A stretch of DNA of 64,000 nucleotides from Tannerella serpentiformis (GCF_003033925.1 NZ_CP028365.1:1116001-1180000), one strand, 5' to 3'. Shown: positions 1-10,425, numbered from the stretch's first letter. Numbers and translations: made by a program. Notes: generated by a model not told the origin, from the letters alone.

Positions 1-1487
1 TCATGCGCGATGTGATGTGCGAAGACTTCTACATCTACAGCTCCGACTATGACTACTTCTCCACGTACGGCCTTTGCACCAGCCTCGGTGTGAACAACAC
101 AATGAGCTACGTGCTCTACGGCTACTACTTCAAGCTCCTCAAGCGAGCCAACGACCTCGTCGGCTTGATCGACAAAGAGACCACCGACCCGCTCCTGAAG
201 CAGTACGCAGGCGTGGCTCACACCTGTCGCGCGCTGGCTTACCTCGATATGGCACGCCTCTACGAATACAAGAAGACGGGCATCGCCAAACTCGACAACG
301 AAGCGGCCGCCAACAAGGTCTATGGCCTCACCACGCAGCTCGTCACCGAGAAGACCTCCGAGACCGATGCGCGCAATAATCCACGCGTCCCCTTCCAGAC
401 GATGTACAAATACATCCTCGACGAACTGGAGACGGCCGGTAACCTCCTCAACGGCTTCACCCGGTCAGCCAAAAACCTGCCCAACTCCGCCGTTGTCGCC
501 GGTTTGAAGGCCCGCACTTGGTTGGAGCTAGGCACACGCTTCGAGAAGTATCCCGCCGATCTGGCCGCCTTCACCGCCGTACGTTCGGACATCACCTCCG
601 CGAAAGACTGCTACGCCAAGGCCGCACAGTTCGCCCGCGAAGCCATCACCGCCAGCGGTGCCCAGCCGTTGACGGAGAGCGATTGGTTCGGTGGCAAGAG
701 CTACACCACGGGCTTCAACTCCATCCTCGCCTCCTCTTGGATGTGGGGTATCATAACCAAAGAGGCCAACGTCTACAGCGCCTACATCAACTTCGCTTCT
801 AACATGTGCCCCGAACAGACCTTCGGCGTGGCTAACGCAACCTATGGAGCCACACGCACCATCAGCAAGGCTCTTTTCGATCAGATCCCCGACGCTGACT
901 GGCGCAAAGCCTCCTGGATCGCACCCGGCGACGCAGGCAAGGCCCCGGGCTCGAAGTATCGCACCCTCCTCACCGACGACGACTTCAAAACGCTGGCTCC
1001 CTACGCTGGACTCAAGTTTAAGCCCAACGAAGGCAACATGATCGACTATAAGGTGGGCGCCGCCATGGACTATCCGCTGATGCGCGTCGAGGAGATGTAC
1101 TTCATCGAGGCCGAAGCACTGGCTGCCAGCCAGGGCGTTGCGGCGGGCGTCTCTGCCTTGGAGAGCTTCATGAAGACGTATCGCTACGACTCCTATAAGT
1201 GCTCAGCCACGACCCTGGCCGACTTCCGCAAGGAATTAATGCTCCAAAAACGCATTGAATTCTGGGGCGAAGGCATCATCTTCTGGGATTACAAACGCCT
1301 CGAGCTGAAGGTTACCCGCGGATACAAGGACACGAACTGCCCCGTAGGTTACCGCATGAACTCGATCGAGGGATACTGTGCGCCGTGGTTCAACATCTAC
1401 TTCAATAAGTACGAAACGGACCAGAACAAGGCCATCATCCTCAACCCCGATCCATCGGGCGTAATCTCCGACTGGACGGGCCAATAA
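1..1487 (+). CDS. RagB/SusD-family outer-membrane nutrient-binding lipoprotein, 5' end outside the window
   Basis: SusD-like proteins are surface lipoproteins that cap a TonB-dependent SusC porin and bind glycans or peptides. About 494 residues are visible. The N-terminal half has the TPR-like helices of the family (the stretch around LKRANDLVGLID and AHTCRALAYLDMARLYEY), and the C-terminal part has the usual segment around MRVEEMYFIEAEALA followed by an EFWGEG...WDYKR stretch. The frame is open at the window edge and no signal peptide or lipobox Cys is present, so the true start and probably a susC gene lie upstream. The substrate cannot be told from sequence. A strong hairpin terminator follows the stop codon. 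Confidence 0.9.
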   Translation, partial: MRDVMCEDFYIYSSDYDYFSTYGLCTSLGVNNTMSYVLYGYYFKLLKRANDLVGLIDKETTDPLLKQYAGVAHTCRALAYLDMARLYEYKKTGIAKLDNEAAANKVYGLTTQLVTEKTSETDARNNPRVPFQTMYKYILDELETAGNLLNGFTRSAKNLPNSAVVAGLKARTWLELGTRFEKYPADLAAFTAVRSDITSAKDCYAKAAQFAREAITASGAQPLTESDWFGGKSYTTGFNSILASSWMWGIITKEANVYSAYINFASNMCPEQTFGVANATYGATRTISKALFDQIPDADWRKASWIAPGDAGKAPGSKYRTLLTDDDFKTLAPYAGLKFKPNEGNMIDYKVGAAMDYPLMRVEEMYFIEAEALAASQGVAAGVSALESFMKTYRYDSYKCSATTLADFRKELMLQKRIEFWGEGIIFWDYKRLELKVTRGYKDTNCPVGYRMNSIEGYCAPWFNIYFNKYETDQNKAIILNPDPSGVISDWTGQ

Positions 1488-1513
1488 CCGCCCCAGCCGT
1501 CGAATCTAGACTG

Positions 1514-1555
1514 AAAGAGGCGTCCCGCACCGCAGTGTGTGGGACGCCTCTTTGC
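1514..1555 (+). terminator. Rho-independent terminator after the susD-like gene
   Basis: An inverted repeat of about 15 bp (AGAGGCGTCCCGCAC paired with GTGTGGGACGCCTCT) is followed by a short T-rich run, 26 bp after the SusD stop codon. Confidence 0.75.
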
Positions 1556-1616
1556 TTTGCTCTACCCGTAAATGATCGGGCAGACACCTCCTGTCAGCCC
1601 CTCCCCCACTATACCA

Positions 1617-2474
1617 TCAGCCGTAAACGATCTTCCCCGACTCGTCCTTGAACTCCTCGAAGCTCTTGCTATACTGATTCATGGCGCGGAGGCTCATGCC
1701 CATGCTCGAGAAGCCACCGTCGTGGAAGAGGTTCTGCATCGTCACTTTACGCGTCAAATCCGAGAACAGGGTCACGCAATAGTCGGCGCAGTCATCCGCC
1801 GTAGCGTTGCCTAAGGGACTCATCTTGTCGGCGAAGTCCATCAGGTGATCCATCCCCTTAATGCCGCTTCCGGCCGTAGTGAGCGTCGGCGACTGCGAAA
1901 TCGTGTTGATGCGTACACCTTTCTCGCGGCCGTAGATGTAACCGAAGCTGCGTGCGATGGACTCCAGGAGACTCTTCGCGTCTGCCATGTCGTTATAGCC
2001 AAAGAATGTGCGCTGCGAGGCCACATAGGTCAGGGCGACGATCGATCCGCCCTCCGCTATGGCGTCCTGCTTCTTGGCCACTTGCAGCATCTTGTGGAAG
2101 GAGACGGCCGAGATGTCGAGCGTCTTCGAGAGCAGGTCGTAATCCAAATCGTCGTACGTGCGCTTCTTGCGCACATTGGGGCTCATGCCGATGGAGTGGA
2201 GCACGAAGTCAATCTTTCCGCCCAAGGCTTGCGTCGACTCCGTGAAGACCGTTTCAAGGTCCGCCACGCTCGTCGCGTCGGCGGGGATCATCGGCGCTTG
2301 GAGACGCTCCGCCAGCGCCCGGACTTCGCCCATCCGTATTGCGATCGGTGTATTTGTCAGCGCGATTTGTGCGCCTTCCTCTGCAGCCCGTTCGGCCACT
2401 TTCCAAGCGATAGATAAATCGTTGAGGGCGCCAAAAATGATGCCTCTTTTCCCTTTCAATAAATTGTAACTCAT
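1617..2474 (-). CDS. fabI: Enoyl-[acyl-carrier-protein] reductase (NADH), FabI type
   Basis: It reduces enoyl-ACP in the last step of each fatty-acid elongation cycle, in the cytosol. The 285-residue protein is an SDR-fold enzyme. The N-terminal nucleotide-binding segment reads GALNDLSIAW, the FabI version of the glycine motif. The catalytic Tyr and Lys lie in YNDMADAK, matching the FabI Y-x6-K spacing. It is about 20 residues longer than E. coli FabI because of a C-terminal tail. The ATG start is preceded at a short distance by a TATCTTTG promoter box. It appears to be a single-gene unit between the SusD terminator and a 3 kb repeat block. Confidence 0.95.
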   Translation of the reverse strand: MSYNLLKGKRGIIFGALNDLSIAWKVAERAAEEGAQIALTNTPIAIRMGEVRALAERLQAPMIPADATSVADLETVFTESTQALGGKIDFVLHSIGMSPNVRKKRTYDDLDYDLLSKTLDISAVSFHKMLQVAKKQDAIAEGGSIVALTYVASQRTFFGYNDMADAKSLLESIARSFGYIYGREKGVRINTISQSPTLTTAGSGIKGMDHLMDFADKMSPLGNATADDCADYCVTLFSDLTRKVTMQNLFHDGGFSSMGMSLRAMNQYSKSFEEFKDESGKIVYG

Positions 2475-2502
2475 TGTTCTTTCCGTGTTTAATTAGAGGC
2501 GG

Positions 2503-2510
2503 CAAAGATA
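2503..2510 (-). promoter_or_regulatory. Bacteroidetes -7 box (TATCTTTG) for fabI
   Basis: On the minus strand the sequence reads TATCTTTG, a match to the Bacteroidetes consensus TAnnTTTG, about 30 bp before the fabI ATG. No clear -33 TTTG was seen. Confidence 0.5.
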
Positions 2511-2589
2511 GGTCTGATTTGAGAAGCGTTTTGCCTGTCGCCATTAGTGGAGGTAAGAACGCCCGACCCGCCACGTCTTCCGAAACACG

Positions 2590-5305
2590 TACCCCCCGAA
2601 AACGCACCTCATTTCACCCATCCCAATAAGGATACACCCAAAACCCGCCCGATTTTAGACCCAAACCATCGTCGAGGGGCATTTCGGGGCGTATGCTTTT
2701 GCGCCCTACACGGGTACGTGCAAAACCCGCCCGGTCTCATATTTCCGCACACGGATACGCCAAAAACCCGCCCGATTTTAGGTGCAAATCCCCGTCGAGG
2801 GGTTTTTCGGGGCGCATGCTTTTGCGCCCCTACACGGATACATGAAAAACCCGGCGGGTTTTAGGCCTAAACCTTCGGCGAGGCTATTTGAGGGGCGTAT
2901 GCAATACGCCCCTACACGGGTACATGAAAAATTTGGCGGGTTTCACATTCCCGTATCCGTACCCGCCAAAAACGCACCCGATTTCATCCATCCCAATAAG
3001 GATACGCCCAAAACCAGCCCTGTTTTATACCCAAATCCTTGACGCAGGACATTTTCGGGGCGTATGCTTTTGCGCCCTACACGGGTACGCGCAAAATTTG
3101 GCGGGTTTCATATTTTCGCACACGGATACACCAAAAACGCACCCCGTTTCACCCTCCCCAATAAGGGTACACCCAAAACCCGCCCGGTTTTACACCCAAA
3201 CCGTCGGCGTGGGACATTTCGGGGCGTATGCTTTTGCGCCCCTACACGGATACATGAAAAACCCGCCCGGTTCCACATTTCCCCATCCGGATACGTCAAA
3301 AACGCACCCGATTTCACCCTTCCCAATAGGGATACACCCAAAACCCGTCCGGTTTTAGGCCTAAACCGTCGTCGAGGGGCATTTCGGGGCGTATGCAATA
3401 CGCCCCGAAATGGGTACGTGAAAAACTTGGCGAGTTCCATACTTCCCGCACGCGTACCCACCAAAAACGCACCCGGTTTTACCTTCTCCAATAAGGATAC
3501 GCCCAAAACCCGCCCGGTTTTAGGCCCAAATCCTTGGCGAGGGACATTTCGGGGCGTATGCTTTTGCGCCCCTACACGGGTACGTGCAAAATTTGGCGGG
3601 TTTCACATTTCCTCATACGGATACACCGAAAACGCACCCCGTTTCACCCTTCCCAATAAGGACAGCCTCAAAACCCACCCTGTTTTAGACCCAGATCCTT
3701 GTCGCAGGATATTTGGGGGCGTATGCAATACGCCCCTACACGGGTACGTGAAAAATTTGTCCGGTTTCATATTTCCACACCCGGATGCACCCAAAAACGC
3801 ACCCGATTTCACCCATTCCAATAAGGATGCACCCAAAACCTGCTCGATTTTAGACCCGAACCTTTGGCGAGGAACATTTCGGGGCGTATGCTTTTGCGCC
3901 CCTACACGGGTACGTGCAAAATTTGGCGGGTTTCACATTTCCGCATCTGGATACGCCCAAAACCCACCCGATTTCACCTTTCCCAATAAAGATGCGCCCA
4001 AAACCCGCCAGATTTTAGACCCAAAACCTTGTCGCAGGACATTTTCAGGGCGTATGCAATACGCCCCTACACGGATACGTGCAAAATTTGTCCGGTTTCA
4101 TATTTCCGCATACGGATACGTCAAAAACGCACCCGATTTCACCTTTCCCAATAAGGATACGCCCAAGACCCGCCCGGTTTTACATCCAAACCGTCGGCGA
4201 GGAACATTTGGGGGCGTATGCTTTTGCGCCCCTACACGGGTACGTGCAAAATTTAACGGGTTCCACATTTCCCCATCCGGATACACCAAAAACGCACCCG
4301 ATTTCACCCTCCCCGATAAGGATACACCCAAAACCTGCCCGATTTTAGACCCAAACCTTTGGCGAGGAACATTTGGGGGCGTATGCTTTTGCGCCCCTAC
4401 ACGGGTACGTGCAAAATTTGGCGGGTTTCATATTTCCGCACACGGGTACACCAAAAACGCACCTTTTTTCACCCTTCCCAATAGGGATAGACCCAAAACC
4501 TGCCCGATTTTAGGCGCAAACCCCTGTCGCAAGACATTTGGGGGCGTATGCTTTTGCGCCCTACACGGGTACACACAAAATTTGGCGGGTTTCATACCTC
4601 CTTACACGGATAAGCCCAAAACGCACCCGGTTTTAGACGCAAACCTTCGGCGCAGGACATTTGGGGGCGTATGCTTTTGCGCCCCTACACGGGTACGTGA
4701 AAAACCCGGCGGGTTTCATATTTCCCCACCCGGATACGCCAAAGACCCACCCGATTTCACCTTTCCCAATAGGGATACACCCAAAACCCGCCTGGTTTTA
4801 GGCGCAAACCCCTGTCGCAGGACATTTCGGGGCGTATGCAATACGCCCCTACACGGGTACATGAAAAATTTGGCGGGTTTCATATTTCCGCACACGAATA
4901 CGCCAAAAACGCACCCAGTTTCATACTTCCCAATAGGGATACACCAAAAACGCACCCGGTTTCATATTTCCGCACACGGATACGCCAAAAACGCGCCCGG
5001 TTTTAGACCCAAACCTTTGGCGAGGAACATTTGGGAGGCGTATGCTTTTGCGCCCCTACACGGGTATATGAAAAATTTGGCGGGTTTCACATTTTCCCAA
5101 TAGGGATACGCCAAAAACCTACCCGATTTTACCTTCTCCAATAGGGATACACCAAAAACGTACCCGATTTTACCCTTCCCAATAGGGATACACCCAAAAA
5201 CCGCCCGATTTTAGACCCAAACCTTTGGCGAGGAACATTTCGGGGCGTATGCTTTTGCGCCCTACACGGGTACGTGCAAAATTTGACGGGTTTCATATTC
5301 CCGCA
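2590..5305. repeat. Higher-order tandem array of ~41-bp monomers, mostly organised in 165-bp units
   Basis: About 2.7 kb without a credible gene. The anchor GGGGCGTATGC (once GGGGCGCATGC) recurs 17 times with spacings of 123, 83, 165, 164, 165, 165, 165, 165, 166, 164, 165, 165, 123, 165, 206 and 207 bp. All are close to multiples of 41. Within a 165-bp unit four monomers are visible. Three share the core GGATAC...AAAACSSSCCGGTTT. The fourth carries a hairpin, either GGGGCGTAT-GCA-ATACGCCCC or the GTATGCTTTTGCGCCCC variant. Open frames run through the block because 165 is a multiple of three; I do not call them genes. Confidence 0.95.
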
Positions 5306-5620
5306 CACGACATAGCCTGAAACCCGACGGGTTTTGGACTTTGCCACACGACATAGCGCGAAACCCGGCGAGTTTTGGACTTTGCCACACGACATAGCGC
5401 GAAACCCGGCGGGTTTTGGACTTTGTCACACGACATAGCCTGAAACCCGGCGGGTTTTGGACTTTGCCACTCGACATGACGCGAAACCCGGCGGGTTTTG
5501 GACTTTGCCACTCGACATGGCGTGAAACCCGGCGGGTTTTTAACTTTGCCACACGACATAGCCCAAAACCCGGCGGGTTTTTCACATTGCCACACGTTTG
5601 AGTGAAACCCGGCGGGTTTT
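5305..5620. repeat. 41-bp tandem repeat, about 7.5 copies, core AAACCCGGCGGGTTT
   Basis: It directly continues the preceding block. Each unit is 41 bp (CACACGACATAGCGCG followed by AAACCCGGCGGGTTTTGGACTTTGC, with few changes). The centre AAACCCGGCGGGTTT is nearly palindromic, and the same AAAACCCGSCGGGTTTT core occurs in monomers of the upstream array, so the two probably share an origin. From the end of the array to the yfhO-like start (about 300 bp) I see only a candidate promoter. Confidence 0.95.
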
Positions 5621-5794
5621 ACTCACCCCAAAATCAAAATCGACTCTACGCGGAGGCGGGAATCGCGCACAGCACAGGATCGAAAGGCGGCCGAGGGTAC
5701 TTTTTTCGCCCCCTCACAGCGCCGACCCGAAAAACGCTCCGCCGAATAGACCCCGACAGGCGTTGGCGGGCGAAAAGGGTCGCGGTTTTTTACC

Positions 5795-5802
5795 TACGTT
5801 TG
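5795..5802 (+). promoter_or_regulatory. Candidate -7 box (TACGTTTG) for the yfhO-like gene
   Basis: TACGTTTG fits TAnnTTTG and lies about 115 bp before the ATG. No well-spaced -33 element is visible, so support is modest. Confidence 0.35.
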
Positions 5803-5918
5803 CGCCCCAAAACCAAACAAATAGGCCGGGGAATCCGCCTCTGAATCGCGCCCACAGCGGGCCGCTTTTCTGACCGAATCCGACGACATTTATACGACAT
5901 CAAATTAGTTTTTCAAAT

Positions 5919-8351
5919 ATGAATGAGGCAATCAAGAAGGGATGGCCGCACGTGGTGGTGGTGATCCTGTTTTTCGCGCTCGCAGCGATCTATTTCGCAC
6001 CTGAACTGTTCGACGGTAAGGGGCTGGTGCAAGGCGACGTAAACAGCGCTCAGGGCTGGGGAAAAGACATCGCGGATCACTATCTGAAAACCGGCGAGCA
6101 CGCCTACTGGTCGGCGCGCATGTTCGGCGGCATGCCGCATAACTACACGAATAGCGCGCCGATAGTAAACATCTTTGACTATCTGAGCCGCTTCCTGGCG
6201 TACACCTTGCCGGGCAACGCGCTGCTTGTGCTGCTCTATTTGGTAGGGTTCTACGTGTTTATGATCGCGCTGGGGTGTCGCCCGGGCCTGGCCGCGGTGG
6301 GAGCTGTGGCCTACGCCTTCGCGTCGTACAATCTGATCATCATTGAGGCCGGCCACGTCAATAAGTGCCTCGTCATGTCGACGATGGCGCCGATCCTGGG
6401 CGGCGTGATCCTCTGCTATCGCGGGCGGCTGCTCTGGGGCAGCTTGGTGACCCTGTTTTTCACCGGGCTCAACGTCCTGTGGAGTCATCAGCAGATCAGC
6501 TATTACCTATTGATTATGATGTTCGTTTTGGCCCTCACCTACCTGATCTTTGCGATTCGCAACCACACGTTGGGCGCCTACCTCAAGTCGTCCGCCGTGC
6601 TCCTCGTGGTAGGCCTGCTGGCCGTGGCACCAGCCGCCGGACAGCTCATCAGCTCAGCCGACTATGTGAAGGAATCCATGCGCGGGGGGGCGGTGCTGAA
6701 GAACAATGCGGAGGGTCAAAAAGAAAGCTCGGGGCTCGAGATCGACTATGCCTACATGTGGAGCTACGGCCGGGGCGAGACCATGACGCTGCTCATCCCC
6801 AACTTCTACGGCTCGGATTCGCATCATAACATCGGCACCGACTCGCACACGTACCGCTTCTTTTCCGATCATGGGCAGGCGGATCAGGGGCGCCAGTTTA
6901 CGCGCTTCGCCCCGATGTACTGGGGCGATCAACCCTTCACGAGCGGGCCGGTGTATGTCGGGGCCATCATCTGCTTCCTTTTCGTGCTCGGACTCTTGAT
7001 CGTGAAGGGGCCTGAGCGCTGGTGGCTGCTGGCCGTGACGCTCATTTCGATTCTCCTCTCGTGGGGCAAAAATGCAGGCATCAACGAGTTCTTCTTCTAT
7101 CATTTGCCGCTCTACAACAAGTTCCGAACGCCTTCCATGGCGCTTGTGGTGGCCGAAGTTTCGATGGCGGCCCTGGCCATCCTGGCCGTCAAGCGCATCC
7201 TCGAGGCGGACGACAAACGTGCCCTGTTGCGCCCGCTCTACATCGCCGCTGGCCTCTCCGGGGGCCTTTGCCTACTCTACGCCCTGCTTGGGGGCGGACT
7301 GATGAGCTTTTCGGGCCCAGCCGACGAGCAGTTTAAGCAATACCCCGACTTGCTGATGGCGCTCGTGGCCGATCGGCAAGGCATGCTCTCGGCCGATGCC
7401 TGGCGTTCGTTTGGGTTCATCGCTGCGGTGGCTGCGCTGCTATTCATTTATCTGAAGAAGCCTTTTAACGCGAATTACGTGGTGGCCGTGATCGGGCTGC
7501 TCGTTTTTGCTGATCTCTGGGCCGTGGATAAGCGCTTTTTGAATTACGAGGACTTTGTGCCGCAGCGCCAAGCACGCGAAATCGTAGCCACGGAGGCGGA
7601 CAAGCAAATCCTGCAGGACAAGGATCCGAACTATCGGGTTTTGAACCTGACCAAGAGTACGTTTAACGAATCCGAGACGTCGTACTTTCATAAGTCCGTC
7701 GGAGGTTATAGCCCCGCCAAGTTGCGCCGCTATCAGGATATTATCGACTATCATTTTGCGGCTAAGGGGATCAATCCGAACGTTTTGAACATGCTCAACA
7801 CGCGTTACGTGATCGTCCCCACGGATCAAGGGCCGCAGGTGCAGCGTAACCCCGGCGCCCCCGGATGCGTTTGGTTCGTCAACGAGATTCGCTGGGTCAA
7901 CTCGCCCGACGAGGAAATCGTGGCCCTGAACGACTTCAACCCCGTGCGCACGGCCGTCATCGATAAGGCGTGGCAGGCCGACCTGCCATCGTGGCAGCAA
8001 CTGGCCTCGAGCGACAGCGCCGCCACGATTCGCCTGACGGATTACCCGGCGCCCGACCGCCTGCTCTACGAGAGCCAGAGCGCCTCGCCGCGTTTGGCAG
8101 TCTTCTCGGAGGTGTTCTACAAAACGTGGCACGCCTACATCGACGGCCGTGAGGTGAAGCCCATCCGTGTGGATTACATCCTGCGTGGGCTGGAGATCCC
8201 CGCGGGCACGCACAAGATTGAGTTCCGCTGCGTGGACGATGTCTATCTGCGCAGCGCACGGATCTCGCTCATCGCATCGATTGTAGTCGGCGTCGTCTTT
8301 CTGGCCCTGCTCGGGATGGCCGTCCGCAACGCGGTGGTTCGGAAAGCCTGA
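5919..8351 (+). CDS. YfhO-family polytopic membrane protein
   Basis: An 810-residue integral membrane protein. The N-terminal segment (about residues 11-27) is hydrophobic and many further transmembrane stretches follow to about residue 530. A soluble region (about 540-780) comes next, then a last membrane helix near the C-terminus. The pattern matches YfhO proteins, which in Firmicutes act in glycosylation of cell-envelope polymers and have a GT-C-like architecture. Function in Bacteroidetes is inferred only. Early acidic residues in GLVQGDVNSAQGWGKDI resemble the periplasmic loop of GT-C enzymes. The last codons (Arg-Lys-Ala-stop) lie inside the first unit of the following 82-bp array, so the array has replaced or overlaps the 3' end of the gene. 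Confidence 0.85.
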   Translation: MNEAIKKGWPHVVVVILFFALAAIYFAPELFDGKGLVQGDVNSAQGWGKDIADHYLKTGEHAYWSARMFGGMPHNYTNSAPIVNIFDYLSRFLAYTLPGNALLVLLYLVGFYVFMIALGCRPGLAAVGAVAYAFASYNLIIIEAGHVNKCLVMSTMAPILGGVILCYRGRLLWGSLVTLFFTGLNVLWSHQQISYYLLIMMFVLALTYLIFAIRNHTLGAYLKSSAVLLVVGLLAVAPAAGQLISSADYVKESMRGGAVLKNNAEGQKESSGLEIDYAYMWSYGRGETMTLLIPNFYGSDSHHNIGTDSHTYRFFSDHGQADQGRQFTRFAPMYWGDQPFTSGPVYVGAIICFLFVLGLLIVKGPERWWLLAVTLISILLSWGKNAGINEFFFYHLPLYNKFRTPSMALVVAEVSMAALAILAVKRILEADDKRALLRPLYIAAGLSGGLCLLYALLGGGLMSFSGPADEQFKQYPDLLMALVADRQGMLSADAWRSFGFIAAVAALLFIYLKKPFNANYVVAVIGLLVFADLWAVDKRFLNYEDFVPQRQAREIVATEADKQILQDKDPNYRVLNLTKSTFNESETSYFHKSVGGYSPAKLRRYQDIIDYHFAAKGINPNVLNMLNTRYVIVPTDQGPQVQRNPGAPGCVWFVNEIRWVNSPDEEIVALNDFNPVRTAVIDKAWQADLPSWQQLASSDSAATIRLTDYPAPDRLLYESQSASPRLAVFSEVFYKTWHAYIDGREVKPIRVDYILRGLEIPAGTHKIEFRCVDDVYLRSARISLIASIVVGVVFLALLGMAVRNAVVRKA

Positions 8352-9340
8352 CGAAAAATCAGGTCACCCAATCGGTGAGCGTCGGAGCGCAACAGCCCAC
8401 GCCCCCAGCACCCCGCCGAGGTGAAAAGCCTGACGGAAAATCAGGTCGCCCAATCGGTGGGCGTCGGAGCGCAACGGCCGACGCTCCCAGCACCTCGCCG
8501 AGGCGGAAGGCCTGACGGAAAATCAGGTCGCCCAATCGGTGAGAATCGGGGCGCAACGACCGACGCCCCCAGCAACCCGCCGAGGCGGAAAGCCTGACAG
8601 AAAATCAGGTCGCCCAATCGGTGGGCGTCGGAGCGCAACGGCCGACGCTCCCAGCACCTCGCCGAGGCGAAAGGCCTGACGGAAAATCAGGTCGCCCAAT
8701 TGGTGGGCGTCGGAGCGCAACGGTCGACACCCCCAGCACCCCGCCAAGCCGGAAGGCCTGACGAAAAATCAGGTCGCCCAATCGGTGGGCGTCGGAGCGC
8801 AACGGCCGACGCCCCCAACACCTCGCCGAGGCGAAAGGCCTGACGGAAAATCAGGTCGCCCAATCGGTGGGCGTCGGGGCGCAACAGCCGACGCCCCCAG
8901 CACCTCGCCGAGGCGGAAAGCCTGACGGAAAATCAGGTCGCCCAATCGGTGGGCGTCGGAGCGCAACGGCCCACGCACCCAACACCTCGCCGAGGCGGAA
9001 AGCCTGACGAAAAATCAGGTCGCCCAATCGGTGAGCGTCGGAGCGCAACGGTCGACGCCCCCAGCACCCCGCCAAGGCGGAAAGCCTGACGAAAAATCAG
9101 GTCGCCCAATCGGTGGGCGTCGGGGCGCAACGGTCGACGCCCCCAACACCCCGCCGAGGCGGAAGGCCTGACGGAAAATCAGGTCGCCCAATCGGTGGGC
9201 GTCGGGGCGCAACGTCCGACGCTCCCAGCACCTCGCCAAGACGGAAAGCCTGACGAAAAATCAGGTCGCCCAATCGATGGGCGTCGGGGCGCAACGGCCG
9301 ACGCTCCCAACACCTCGCCGAGGCAGGAGGCCTGACGGGC
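8341..9340. repeat. 82-bp tandem repeat, 12 copies (2 x 41 bp)
   Basis: Twelve copies at an exact 82-bp spacing, with few substitutions. Each copy can form CCTGACGGAAAATCAGG, CCCAATCGGTGGG and GCGTCGG...CCGACGC hairpins, so a transcript would be a string of stems. Because 82 is not a multiple of three, frames shift from unit to unit. The set of ~65-residue minus-strand frames at 82-bp offsets is an artefact. The first unit overlaps the stop codon of the yfhO-like gene. Confidence 0.97.
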
Positions 9341-9390
9341 AGCACGATTCGGAAAATCATCACGAAAACCACCCGACACGACGGGTGGCA

Positions 9391-9452
9391 TACAAAAAAG
9401 TCCTGCCGGATGAAGGGGAACGGATTCCCTTTCGTCCGGCAGGACTCTTTTT
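9391..9452. terminator. Strong bidirectional terminator between the 82-bp array and the HIT gene
   Basis: An A6 run, then AGTCCTGCCGGA(T)GAAGGG pairing with CCCTTTCGTCCGGCAGGACT around a short loop, then a T6 run. It can end transcripts from both strands, mainly the greA-HIT unit on the minus strand. Confidence 0.85.
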
Positions 9453-9490
9453 TGAGGCCACACCGCGTGCAGCCTGCTTGGCGCGACCGG

Positions 9491-9886
9491 TTAGGCCAGC
9501 TTTTCGCGAATCGCAGCCGCGGTGGCGGCCAGTTCGTCATTCGTCGGTGTGCCCTTGGGCCGATCGAAGTACATATCGGACTCGTGCGTGATGGGCACCA
9601 GGTGAATGTGCGCATGCGGCACCTCAAGCCCAATGACGGTCAGGCCAATGCGCCGGCAGGGGATGGCCTGCTCTTGCGCCCGTGCGATCCGTTTGGCGAA
9701 AGCCATCATGCGGCCGAGCTTCGCGTCGTCGATGGCGAAGAGGTAGTCCACCTCCTCTTTCGGAATGACCAACGTGTGCCCCGTAGCTACGGGATGAATG
9801 TCGAGAAAGGCGAAGAACTCGCTGTCCTCCGCGATCTTGTGGCAGGGTATCTCGCCCGCCACGATTTTGCTGAATACAGTTGCCAT
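9491..9886 (-). CDS. HIT (histidine triad) family nucleotide-binding protein
   Basis: HIT/HINT proteins hydrolyse nucleoside phosphoramidates or related adenylated compounds in the cytosol. The 131-residue length is normal. The triad lies in HAHIHL (residues 91-96), with His91, His93 and His95. Upstream, SKIVAGEIPCHKI and HTLVIPKEEV are typical HINT segments. The gene starts 26 bp after the greA stop codon on the same strand, so it is probably cotranscribed with greA, and the bidirectional terminator lies just downstream. Confidence 0.93.
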   Translation of the reverse strand: MATVFSKIVAGEIPCHKIAEDSEFFAFLDIHPVATGHTLVIPKEEVDYLFAIDDAKLGRMMAFAKRIARAQEQAIPCRRIGLTVIGLEVPHAHIHLVPITHESDMYFDRPKGTPTNDELAATAAAIREKLA

Positions 9887-9912
9887 GATGCGTAAATGGG
9901 TGAGTTAGGGGT

Positions 9913-10383
9913 TCAGATCGAAATCTCCATGATCTCGAATTTGAGGATGCCAGAGGGCACCTTGATTTCAGCCACATCGCCGACCTTTTTTCCCATCAAG
10001 CCTTGGGCGATGGGGGTACTGATGGCGAGTTTGTTTTCCTTGAGGTTGGCCTCCGAGTCCGACACGAGGGTGTAGGTCATCACGGCGCCGTTGGCTACGT
10101 TTTTGAGCTTCACTTTGTTCATGATCTGCACTACGTCTGTCTTGATTTGCTTCTCATCGATCAGACGCGCGTTGGCGATAAGCCCTTTGAGCTGGGCGAT
10201 CTTTCCTTCGAGTATTCCTTGCGCCTCCTTGGCGGCGTCATACTCTGCATTCTCGGAGAGGTCTCCTTTGTCCCGAGCCTCGGCTATCTGCGCTGAGATC
10301 TCCGGACGTTTTACGCTCTCCAGGTAGTTGATTTCGGCCAAAATCTTATTGTAGCCTTCTTCTGTCATGTACGTAACAGCCAT
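9913..10383 (-). CDS. greA: Transcription elongation factor GreA
   Basis: GreA enters the RNA polymerase secondary channel and rescues backtracked complexes by stimulating transcript cleavage. The 156-residue protein has the N-terminal coiled coil with the acidic tip in GDLSENAEYDAAKE (residues 40-53, key Asp41 and Glu44) and the C-terminal FKBP-like domain. The ATG is preceded by AAGAAGGAG, unusually SD-like for a Bacteroidetes gene. Between its putative promoter and the ATG lies an intrinsic-terminator hairpin, suggesting leader attenuation. Confidence 0.95.
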   Translation of the reverse strand: MAVTYMTEEGYNKILAEINYLESVKRPEISAQIAEARDKGDLSENAEYDAAKEAQGILEGKIAQLKGLIANARLIDEKQIKTDVVQIMNKVKLKNVANGAVMTYTLVSDSEANLKENKLAISTPIAQGLMGKKVGDVAEIKVPSGILKFEIMEISI

Positions 10384-10425
10384 GTCTTACAGTCTCCTTC
10401 TTTTTGGGTTGATGATTTGTTCAGT

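Noticed and set aside
2590-5620. CRISPR array
   Set aside because: Repeats are head-to-tail without unique spacers, the whole unit is conserved, and no cas gene is present. The same holds for the other 41-42-bp arrays.
8359-9239. Series of ~65-74-codon minus-strand frames
   Set aside because: Spaced exactly 82 bp and frame-shifted from copy to copy; they only reflect the repeat.
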